NCBI GenBank assembly: GCA_013297585.1 | Contig: JAAFHG010000065.1 | Coordinates: 1 to 13,198 of the forward strand | Direction: 5' to 3' | DNA length: 13,198 nt | Source: Chitinophagales bacterium | GTDB lineage: Bacteria > Bacteroidota > Bacteroidia > Chitinophagales > Chitinophagaceae | In this document: positions 6,906-13,026 of the stretch, piece by piece | Layout of the letters: each line of letters starts with the position of its first letter | How positions within the stretch are numbered: the first letter of the stretch is position 1 | Made by a program: the position numbers and the translations under genes | The notes under the pieces: generated by a model | What the model was told of the DNA's origin: nothing | The model's input: only the letters and a program-made list of their open reading frames with translations | Databases searched by the model: none

Positions 6906-7606
6906 TCTGTGTATTTGTAACCAACACCACGAATAGAATGGAAGTATTTTGGGTTGCGACTATCTTCTTCAAAATACTTTCTAAAGTTGAGTATAAAGTT
7001 GTCGATGGTTCTTGTAGTTGGGTACACATTGTACCCCCAAACTACTTGCAGTATTTTTTCACGAGTAGTTACTTCGCCTTTGTTTTCAATTAATAGCTTT
7101 AGTAGCATCGCTTCTTTCTTACTTAATTCAATGGTTTTTCCATCGTAAGTAATGGCATCTTGCGCCTTAAAATCTACCGTATTATTACCAAAAGAATACG
7201 TATCGCCAACCGTTTCTTTAACATTAATTTTCTTGTTTTTTACTATTAATTTCTCAACTCGTAGCAGCAGTTCTTCTAAGTTAAAAGGCTTGGTTAAATA
7301 GTCATCCGCACCTTTTTTTAACCCAAGTATTCTATCTGCACTTGTACTTTTAGCACTTAACATTAAAATGGGTGTATCTAAATTATTCACACGCACCGTT
7401 TCTGCAACGCCTATGCCATCTATGTTTGGTAGCATTACATCTAATATTATTAAGTCGAAATATTCATTGGCTATGGCTTTTAAGGCCTGTGTACCATCGT
7501 AAGCACTAGTCACCTCATAGCCTTCCATTTCTAGGTTTAGTTTTAAGGCTTCATGCAAATTTTCTTCATCATCTACCAATAAAATACTTGCTCTTTTTTC
7601 GCTCAT
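6902..7606 (-). CDS. OmpR-family response regulator
   Basis: This 234-residue cytoplasmic transcription factor is probably phosphorylated by the kinase encoded just upstream. The receiver domain (about 7-120) has the acidic pair D12/D13, the phospho-acceptor D56 (LIILDVMLP), the switch residue S84 and K106 (TKPF). The C-terminal winged-helix DNA-binding domain (about 135-234) shows the usual pattern, including LSKKEAMLLKLL, R-I-VWGY, TRTIDNFI and the closing IRGVGYKY. All expected residues are present, so it should be active. Its ATG begins two bases after the stop of the kinase gene, which suggests translational coupling. Its stop codon overlaps that of batD on the other strand, leaving no room for a terminator between them. 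Its regulon cannot be read from the sequence. Confidence 0.93.
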   Translation of the reverse strand: MSEKRASILLVDDEENLHEALKLNLEMEGYEVTSAYDGTQALKAIANEYFDLIILDVMLPNIDGIGVAETVRVNNLDTPILMLSAKSTSADRILGLKKGADDYLTKPFNLEELLLRVEKLIVKNKKINVKETVGDTYSFGNNTVDFKAQDAITYDGKTIELSKKEAMLLKLLIENKGEVTTREKILQVVWGYNVYPTTRTIDNFILNFRKYFEEDSRNPKYFHSIRGVGYKYTD

Positions 7607-7608
7607 AA

Positions 7609-8586
7609 TTACACATTAAAGGATGCGGTAAAAATACTACCTTGTGGCTGGTTATTGGTAACTGAAATAGTACCACGGTGACCTTGCATAATTTTTTTAC
7701 ACAAATACAAACCCAAACCTGTGCCTTTAGTGGTACGCACATTTTCGTCGCCAGCTCTATAAAATTTCTCAAAAATGCGTTTCTTATCTACATCTGCAAT
7801 GCCAATGCCTTCATCACTTACTTGTAGTAATACAGCATCGGTATTTTCTTTAATACTTATAGTTACAGCACCAGTTTTAGGTGAATATTTCAAGGCATTT
7901 TCAATTAAATTATTCACCAACATTTCTATCAAAATCTCTTCACCATTAATGTAGATAGCTTCATCAATGTTACCTATAATTTGTCTATCTGTAAAACGTA
8001 TAGCAAAATCTTTAACCGAGCTTTCTACCAATTCACTCAAGTTAATATCTTGCTGTGAAGTTGTATTTAAGCCTGCTTCTAGCTGTGATGCCAATAAAAT
8101 ATTGTTACACAAACTATTTAGTCGGTTAGTTTCTTGTAGTGTGTTTTTTATAAGTTTTTGATGTGTATCTTCTTGCAATTGTCGTCGCTGTAGAGTTTCT
8201 AAATTAAGCTTGGTAACCGCTATCGGCGTTTTCAGTTCATGCGTAATAGCCATCATAAAGTTTTGCTGCTGTTGCGATAGTTTTATTTGCTTGCGCACAG
8301 CATTAAAAACAAACACAGCACCTAAAAGTATTAATGCAAAAAAAGTAGCGCCTTCACCAATGTATTGTGCTGTTTTGCGTGCTTTACTATCTTCAATAAC
8401 AGCTGCTTTTTGCAAATAGGCCGGATCATCTTTATTAATTTCTGCCAAGCGCATATTGGCCATCAACGTATTTTGATTTTGCAACGCAATAAACCACCAC
8501 ACCAAAGCGGTAATGATATATGTAAGCAACACCCAGTAAACAACTGTGGCAAATACTAATTTCTTTTTTGCAGAAAATACACTCAT
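7609..8586 (-). CDS. Membrane sensor histidine kinase
   Basis: This 325-residue kinase is anchored in the inner membrane by two helices, about 12-34 and 80-97. Between them is a short periplasmic segment of some 45 residues, too small for a classical folded sensor domain. The dimerisation and phosphotransfer helix carries H116 in the H-box THELKTP. The ATPase domain has the N-box near N230 (NNLIENALKYSP), the G1 box DEGIG (258-262), the F-box FEKFY and the G2 box GTGLGL (288-293). There is no HAMP or PAS domain. The start codon overlaps the gldH stop by four bases (ATGA), and the response regulator follows after two bases, so the three genes form one operon. The signal is unknown; the gldH linkage suggests the cell envelope or surface secretion, which is inference. 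Confidence 0.93.
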   Translation of the reverse strand: MSVFSAKKKLVFATVVYWVLLTYIITALVWWFIALQNQNTLMANMRLAEINKDDPAYLQKAAVIEDSKARKTAQYIGEGATFFALILLGAVFVFNAVRKQIKLSQQQQNFMMAITHELKTPIAVTKLNLETLQRRQLQEDTHQKLIKNTLQETNRLNSLCNNILLASQLEAGLNTTSQQDINLSELVESSVKDFAIRFTDRQIIGNIDEAIYINGEEILIEMLVNNLIENALKYSPKTGAVTISIKENTDAVLLQVSDEGIGIADVDKKRIFEKFYRAGDENVRTTKGTGLGLYLCKKIMQGHRGTISVTNNQPQGSIFTASFNV

Positions 8587-9062
8587 GGCTGCACTTTTTC
8601 TACACGAATACCAGCGCTAAGCACATAAGGCAAAGGGTCTTCACGCATAGTATGCTGAAGCGTAAAATGGTAATTCCCTTTTTTGAGTTTAATAGGCGCA
8701 CCTGTAATACGTATGCGGTGGTCAAATACATCATCCATACCTGTACCAAGCCATCCCTTGGCATTATTGGCTAGGGTTAATTCTATTTGTTGTGTTTCAG
8801 GCTTACTAGCAGGTGCTTGTGTAATAATATTTAGCCACAAATTGTTGTAATGATACGCATCATCGTGCCTTACCACCACGTAAATATTATATAAAGCATT
8901 GGTATCTGCAATGGTAAAATCAAACGAAGGCTTATCAGTAGATTTCCATTCGTGTTTATCGAAAGACATTGATTTTTCAAATACATCAAGCGTATTGCAA
9001 GCTGTAAACAATAAACAAAGGATGATAAAAAGCGAACAAGATTTCAAAGCTGTAATTTTCAT
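8583..9062 (-). CDS. gldH: Gliding-motility lipoprotein GldH
   Basis: This 159-residue lipoprotein has a signal peptide ending in the lipobox FTAC (C22). After it come the features of GldH: SFDFTIADTNALYNIYVVVRHDDAYHYNNLWL in pieces, WLGTGMDDVFDHRI, then a strand reading GNYHFTLQHTMREDPL. GldH is needed for gliding in Flavobacterium johnsoniae and is common in Bacteroidota, including ones that do not visibly glide. Its exact role is unclear, but it is linked to the GldK-N / type IX secretion machinery and the envelope. It is first of three overlapping minus-strand genes with a histidine kinase and a response regulator. TATCTTTG on the minus strand touches the ATG and would give a leaderless message, so I do not call it a promoter. 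Confidence 0.82.
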   Translation of the reverse strand: MKITALKSCSLFIILCLLFTACNTLDVFEKSMSFDKHEWKSTDKPSFDFTIADTNALYNIYVVVRHDDAYHYNNLWLNIITQAPASKPETQQIELTLANNAKGWLGTGMDDVFDHRIRITGAPIKLKKGNYHFTLQHTMREDPLPYVLSAGIRVEKVQP

Positions 9063-9132
9063 TCAAAGATAAGTATGAGTTAATCACTTTAAACGTTAGT
9101 AAATCAAGATTAGATATAAGCTAGTATTTTAG

Positions 9133-9140
9133 TAAATTTG
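9133..9140 (+). promoter_or_regulatory. Probable -7 box of the toxin-antitoxin operon
   Basis: TAAATTTG matches TAnnTTTG and lies 18 bases before the antitoxin ATG. It would give a leader of roughly 15 bases. No clear TTG was found at -33. Type II antitoxins usually repress their own promoter, so operators may lie in the AT-rich stretch 9063-9132, shared with gldH. Confidence 0.45.
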
Positions 9141-9158
9141 TTTTAAACAGTAAACACA

Positions 9159-9407
9159 ATGACGACTTCGATTATAAGACAAAAACTTCACAACTATCTA
9201 GAGGTTGCCGATGACAAAAAGATTAAGGCAATTTATGCTATTATGGAAGTAGATGTTGAGGAAAAAGCCTTAATTTATTCTGATGAAATACGAGCTGATT
9301 TGGATAATCGTTTAGCTAAATACGAAGCTGATAAAATGAATGTAATAAGTGCAGATGAGAGCAAGCAAAGAATCTTGTCACTCATAAAAACTGCAGCTAA
9401 GAAATGA
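9159..9407 (+). CDS. Antitoxin of a type II toxin-antitoxin pair
   Basis: This 82-residue acidic, helix-rich protein (MTTSIIRQKLHNYLEVADDKK... in its first part) lies directly upstream of a RelE/ParE-type toxin, and its stop overlaps the toxin start by four bases (ATGA). Size, position and overlap are typical of an antitoxin that wraps around the toxin through its C-terminal half. The N-terminal half resembles small Bacteroidota 'addiction module component' proteins, but I see no clear ribbon-helix-helix or helix-turn-helix motif, so DNA binding is uncertain. The identification rests largely on the neighbour. Confidence 0.75.
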   Translation: MTTSIIRQKLHNYLEVADDKKIKAIYAIMEVDVEEKALIYSDEIRADLDNRLAKYEADKMNVISADESKQRILSLIKTAAKK

Positions 9408-9703
9408 GCTACTCTTATGTTTTAACACCTGCGGCTCAAGTAGATTATGAAGAATCTCTCTTATGGTATCTTGAAAGAAGTGAAACCGCAGCATTAAATT
9501 TTGTTGCTGCAATAGATAATACAATCAATCTTATTTATCAACATCCAAAACGCTGGCGTAATCCTTATAAAAACTTCAGAGAATTATCACTCAAAAAATA
9601 TCCATTCGCTATCATCTATATTATAGAAGAAGATGCTAAAATGGTTGTTATTACTGCCATCTACCACCACAAAAGAATACCCAATAAGCGATTTCGGAGA
9701 TAA
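9404..9703 (+). CDS. RelE/ParE-family toxin
   Basis: This 99-residue basic protein has the RelE/ParE fold pattern: a first strand YVLTPAAQVDYEES, a long helical hairpin (WYLERSETAALNFVAAIDNTINLI) and the hinge HPKRWRN. Then come FRELSLKKYPFAIIYIIEED and the closing AIYHHKRIP, with the conserved arginine and basic cluster. RelE members cut mRNA on the ribosome and ParE members poison gyrase. This sequence looks nearer to the ParE / plasmid-stabilisation branch, but I cannot decide. The gene is intact and coupled to the antitoxin by an ATGA overlap. It is followed within 50 bases by the 21-bp tandem array. Confidence 0.87.
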   Translation: MSYSYVLTPAAQVDYEESLLWYLERSETAALNFVAAIDNTINLIYQHPKRWRNPYKNFRELSLKKYPFAIIYIIEEDAKMVVITAIYHHKRIPNKRFRR

Positions 9704-9752
9704 TTGCAATTTTTAAACCCAACAAATTGACCAAAAGGCCTATTTCAGAAAG

Positions 9753-9914
9753 TTTGCAGCAATTTATTTCTGCTATGCAGACTTTTATTTTTATTGTGCA
9801 ATAGTTTATTTCTGCTGTGCAGAAAGTATAGTAAACTATGCAGTAAAATAATTTAATTATGCAGCAATTTAAACCCGTTGTGTACAAGTGTATCTGCTTT
9901 ATGCAAACATTATC
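9753..9914. repeat. Degenerate tandem array with a 21-bp period
   Basis: The motif TRTGCAG begins at 9753 (TTTGCAG), 9774, 9795 (TGTGCAA), 9816, 9837 and 9858, exactly 21 bases apart. After a poorer unit at 9879 (TGTGTAC) it returns at 9900 (TATGCAA). Between motifs the units share an AT-rich spacer, often ATTTATTTCTGC. The array fills the gap between the toxin and the yicC stop codon at 9915. Because 21 is divisible by three, each frame reads as seven-residue repeats. On the minus strand a frame with a cysteine every seven residues stays open; on the plus strand a frame reading FISA/MQ is broken by stops. I do not call either a gene. Confidence 0.85.
9801..9839. repeat. Long hairpin inside the 21-bp array
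   Basis: ATAGTTTA (9801-9808) pairs with TAAACTAT (9832-9839). Directly inside it, TTTCTGC (9809-9815) pairs with GCAGAAA (9819-9825) around the loop TGT. Only a six-base bulge (9826-9831) interrupts the right side. The 15 pairs form either a DNA cruciform or an RNA hairpin in a message read from either side. No T-run follows. Confidence 0.65.
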
Positions 9915-10790
9915 TTACAATACATTCAACACTTGCTCTTTCGCTTTTTCCATTTCATCTTTCATCAATACCACGCATTTTTGAATTTCAGCATCGTAGG
10001 CTTTACTACCTGTAGTATTAATTTCTCTGCCAAATTCTTGCAGTATAAAAGACAATTTTTTACCCTTACTTTTCTCTTTATCAGCCAAAATGGTTTTAAA
10101 GTACGCAATGTGATTTTTCAATCTTACTTGCTCTTCACTTATGTCAATTTTCTCAATATAATAAATCAGTTCTTGCTCTAAACGGTTGGTGTCGTAATTC
10201 TCTTTCCCTACTTTTTCTTCTAACAATTTCACTAAATTATCTCTTGTTTTTTGTCGTCTATTTGGTTCAAGTACCACAATAGCAGCACTTTGTACCTCAA
10301 TATTTGCAACGCGTAACAACAAGTCAGCCTCAAGTGATTTACCTTCATCTAAGCGATGCGCATTCAAATCTTCAATTGCATCCTTTAGTATTTTTTGGAA
10401 AGCTTTCCAGTCATCATCATTCAGTACTTCGGTTGAGTTTACCACCACTTCTGGCAAGCGTAAAATAGCCGACAATAATTGGTGTGTATCGGCCTGCAAT
10501 TCAGCCGCAACCTGCGTTACAGAGGTATAGTAGGCTTTCAGCAAATCGGTATTAATACTTACAGGTTTAGCTGCGCCATTCTGTTTAATATTTATAAAAC
10601 ACTCTACACTGCCACGCTCAAGCCCTTCGTTTAGTATGCTTCTAATTTCAAACTCAAATGGCTTAAGTAACGCAGGTAATTGCATACGCAAGTCAAATTG
10701 TTTACCGTTTAAAGAGCGTACTTCCACCAAAAAAGTCTTATCGCCAATCGTTTGTTCGCTGCGGCCGTAGCCTGTCATTGAGTATAGCAT
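9915..10790 (-). CDS. yicC: YicC-family endoribonuclease
   Basis: This 291-residue cytoplasmic protein has the YicC N-terminal signature SMTGYGRSE, then VEVRSLNGKQFDLRMQLP. Its C-terminal DUF1732 part includes GREINTTGSKAYDAEIQKCVVLMKDEMEKAKEQV in sequence. The usual family length is about 290, so it is complete. YicC of E. coli and YloC of Bacillus have been shown to be endoribonucleases, and E. coli YicC promotes turnover of the small RNA RyhB. The gene is often followed by gmk (guanylate kinase); here it is followed instead by the 21-bp array and the convergent toxin-antitoxin pair. The ATG at 10790 gives the standard N-terminus MLYSMTGYG. I found no TAnnTTTG box upstream. A GATAGCTATC palindrome lies 60 bases before the start. 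Confidence 0.93.
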   Translation of the reverse strand: MLYSMTGYGRSEQTIGDKTFLVEVRSLNGKQFDLRMQLPALLKPFEFEIRSILNEGLERGSVECFINIKQNGAAKPVSINTDLLKAYYTSVTQVAAELQADTHQLLSAILRLPEVVVNSTEVLNDDDWKAFQKILKDAIEDLNAHRLDEGKSLEADLLLRVANIEVQSAAIVVLEPNRRQKTRDNLVKLLEEKVGKENYDTNRLEQELIYYIEKIDISEEQVRLKNHIAYFKTILADKEKSKGKKLSFILQEFGREINTTGSKAYDAEIQKCVVLMKDEMEKAKEQVLNVL

Positions 10791-10849
10791 AGAAAAGTTT
10801 ATGTTAATTATCTAACGTGTATCATGCACTATGTTCAGCCCATCCGCAC

Positions 10850-10867
10850 TACCGATAGCTATCGGTA
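10850..10867. repeat. Perfect 18-bp palindrome, GATAGCTATC family, intergenic
   Basis: TACCGATAGCTATCGGTA is its own reverse complement and shares the 14-bp core CCGATAGCTATCGG with the copy at 175-192. It lies between the terminator of the Sus operon and the yicC start, so it could fall in the yicC promoter or leader. No T-run follows, which argues against a terminator. Confidence 0.85.
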
Positions 10868-10931
10868 TGTACTGTTTATTATTAATTAGGCAGTGCGTAA
10901 ATGTAAATGAAATACGACTGCCCACACAAAC

Positions 10932-10956
10932 AAAAAACCCACCGAAATCGGTGGGT
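10932..10956 (-). terminator. Intrinsic terminator of the Sus-like operon
   Basis: On the minus strand ACCCACCG and CGGTGGGT form an eight-pair GC-rich stem around ATTT, followed by six T. It begins 27 bases after the stop codon of the last lipoprotein gene and closes the operon. Confidence 0.9.
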
Positions 10957-10982
10957 ACAAGTATAACATTTATAAACCAAAA

Positions 10983-12143
10983 CTACAGTTTAGTGGTTTT
11001 GAACTTTAAAGTTGCAAAATTCACATCAATTTTATAGTTACCATTAGCCGCAGGGCCAGGGAAATTTTGAGGCAAATTGTAACCGAAATCGCCACCAGCA
11101 CTAAGGCCAGTTATAGAGTTGTCGTTCACAGCATATTTATTACCCCAGTCGCCATTTACTGGCAACATTAAATATTGTTTACCACCAACTAAACCGTTTA
11201 AGGTTAATGTAAACTCAACAGAATTTAAACGCGTAAATTGTTGTGATGGTGTAGGTACTGGATTGTTCCAGCCGCCTGGTGTAGCGTCACCTACCATAAA
11301 CAAACCGCTCGGCAATGTAGATGTGTATGGCGTTACAGCAAACTTACCTGTTTGAAAATCTAACACTATTTTGTACCAACCGCTTGTAGCTGGCGCTGGA
11401 AAATTTGCGTTAAAAGCAGACCCTACGTTAAAACCAAAGGTACCGCCAGCACTTAATCCAGGAATACTATTATCATCAACGGCAAACTTAGAGGCCCAAC
11501 TGCCATTTTCTGGTAGCACTAAATATTGATTACCACCATTTAAATTAAAAACGCCAGCCCAAGTAGTTTCATCTAATCTTGCAAATTCTTGACTTGGTGT
11601 AGGAACCGGATTGTTCCAGCCACCTTGCGATGCATCGCCTACCAAAAATAACTTACCAGAAGTTGGTAAAGCCACTTTTGGTGGTACTTTATAAGGTGTC
11701 ATTTTCACCTTAATAGTGTTAGATTTAACTTGGTTATTATTATTGCCATAAGAAGCCGTAATACGAATATCTACATCGTAAGCCGTACCTATGGCAAAGC
11801 CAAAACCAAGCAATACATTGTTTAGTTCTTTACCAGTATAAGTAGTACTTAAGGTACCAATAACAGTTTTACTTACCGCTTTGGCAAAATTTCTTCCAGT
11901 TGAATCAATTTCCACAACATACTTAGCTTTTGTAGAATCAATTGCAAAACCTGGATACGTCCAAGAAAATGTAGCAGCCGTTTTAGACGAATCGGCTGGT
12001 GCCACTGCAATAGTAGATGCTGATGCTGATAATACAGTAGATGTAGCCGCTTCGTAATAAGGTAGGCTCTCTACCTTATCGCAAGCCGTAAATAGCGTTA
12101 TTGCTATTGTAGCCAACAAAAAAAGTTTTGATAATTGTTTCAT
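10983..12143 (-). CDS. SusE/SusF-like surface glycan-binding lipoprotein, two tandem C-terminal modules
   Basis: This 386-residue lipoprotein has the lipobox FTAC (C21). CDKVES after the cysteine may act as a surface-export signal. Residues about 25-150 form the SusE N-terminal fold (FSWTYPGF, YVVEIDSTG, GKELNNVLL, DIRITASYG). Two tandem modules follow, about 162-274 and 279-386. Both share LFxVGDA, GGWNNPVPTPSQ, QYLxLPxNG and DNSIxGLSAGG and are clearly duplicated. They resemble the glycan-binding modules of SusE and SusF, whose aromatic residues hold glucan chains at the cell surface. The bound glycan cannot be told from the sequence. It is the last gene of the susD operon, 18 bases after a shorter paralogue, and is followed by a strong terminator. 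SusF would be a fair alternative name by position. Confidence 0.85.
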   Translation of the reverse strand: MKQLSKLFLLATIAITLFTACDKVESLPYYEAATSTVLSASASTIAVAPADSSKTAATFSWTYPGFAIDSTKAKYVVEIDSTGRNFAKAVSKTVIGTLSTTYTGKELNNVLLGFGFAIGTAYDVDIRITASYGNNNNQVKSNTIKVKMTPYKVPPKVALPTSGKLFLVGDASQGGWNNPVPTPSQEFARLDETTWAGVFNLNGGNQYLVLPENGSWASKFAVDDNSIPGLSAGGTFGFNVGSAFNANFPAPATSGWYKIVLDFQTGKFAVTPYTSTLPSGLFMVGDATPGGWNNPVPTPSQQFTRLNSVEFTLTLNGLVGGKQYLMLPVNGDWGNKYAVNDNSITGLSAGGDFGYNLPQNFPGPAANGNYKIDVNFATLKFKTTKL

Positions 12144-12161
12144 AAAAATATTTTTAATTGG

Positions 12162-13001
12162 TTATTGAACGATGTAATTACCAGTTTTAAAATTCAATGT
12201 AATTGTATAGTTGCCACTAGAAGATGGTGTAGGTATTGCATCTGGATCGGAATTATATGGCGCAACATTATTATTAAGCCCTAACGTACCACCATTGGCT
12301 GTGCCGCCTGATCCTGTTTTAACACCATACTGAGGCTGCCAAAACCCTTGATTACTTAAAAACTTATAAAATTTACCCGGTGTAAAACTTATGGTTATTT
12401 TGTAAGTAGTATTATCAACTTTTGTGCATTTTTGTGTAATTGGTGGTGTGTTTGTCCAACTACTTGCACAAGCATCACCCGTTATAAATAGTTCACCAGT
12501 GGGTGGTATCGGTATAGCAACATCTAAATATGGCGTTATCGCTATTTTAATAACGTTTGATGCCAAAGGCACTGTTGACCCAGCAAAAGATGCTACAATA
12601 CGCATTTCAATATTATGCAGTTTGTCTTCAGCTAAACCCATACTAAGCAAATAAGCATTCAATTCTTTTACTGTAAGCGATACTGATAGGTCTTTAGAAA
12701 TAGACTTTGTTTGCAATTTTGGATTAGTAAAATTTGCACCTGTTGTATCAAATTGCAACGCATAGTTTACATCTTGTGAGCTAACCCCTGTATTGAATTG
12801 ATAGTTGGGATTTGTCCACGAGAATGAAATTGCCATATTGTTTTGATTGAGCACATTTAATACCAATGGCGCTGTTGAACTTGCAGTTAACACAGGGTTG
12901 GTGCCACCTAATATGTACTCTCTATTTTCATCTTTGGTACAGGCCCACAAGCATGTGGCCAGCACCAATGACAATGAGATTAATTTTACGATACTTTTCA
13001 T
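12162..13001 (-). CDS. SusE-like surface glycan-binding lipoprotein, one C-terminal module
   Basis: This 279-residue lipoprotein has the lipobox LWAC (C21) followed by TKDENRE, an acidic stretch like the lipoprotein export signals of Bacteroidota, so it is probably displayed on the outer surface. The SusE N-terminal fold covers about 35-160 (ISFSWTNPNY, YALQFDTTG, VKELNAYLL, MRIVASFAG, IKIAITPY). A single C-terminal module (about 168-279; LFITGDACASSW, FYKFLSNQGFWQPQYG, NYTITLNFKTGNY) is a diverged relative of the two in the next gene. It lacks the GGWNNPVPTPSQ stretch and likely binds glycan differently. It starts 25 bases after the susD stop, consistent with one transcript in which SusD captures and SusE-like proteins help hold the substrate for the SusC transporter. 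Confidence 0.85.
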   Translation of the reverse strand: MKSIVKLISLSLVLATCLWACTKDENREYILGGTNPVLTASSTAPLVLNVLNQNNMAISFSWTNPNYQFNTGVSSQDVNYALQFDTTGANFTNPKLQTKSISKDLSVSLTVKELNAYLLSMGLAEDKLHNIEMRIVASFAGSTVPLASNVIKIAITPYLDVAIPIPPTGELFITGDACASSWTNTPPITQKCTKVDNTTYKITISFTPGKFYKFLSNQGFWQPQYGVKTGSGGTANGGTLGLNNNVAPYNSDPDAIPTPSSSGNYTITLNFKTGNYIVQ

Positions 13002-13026
13002 AAAAAATGATTTATTGTTATTTAGA

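Noticed and set aside
9064..9071. TATCTTTG on the minus strand just before the gldH ATG
   Set aside because: Matches the -7 consensus, but transcription would begin within the start codon and there is no -33 box. Likely chance in AT-rich DNA.
9651..9887. Minus-strand open frame of 78 codons over the 21-bp array
   Set aside because: It overlaps the toxin 3' end, has no ribosome site or known fold, and its heptad pattern follows directly from the 21-bp period. Kept as a finding, not as a gene.
9753..9914. CRISPR array
   Set aside because: The 21-bp units are contiguous and degenerate with no unique spacers, and there are no cas genes.
10850..10867. Terminator for a gene read across the GATAGCTATC palindrome
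   Set aside because: No T-run on either side, and a much better terminator lies at 10932-10956.
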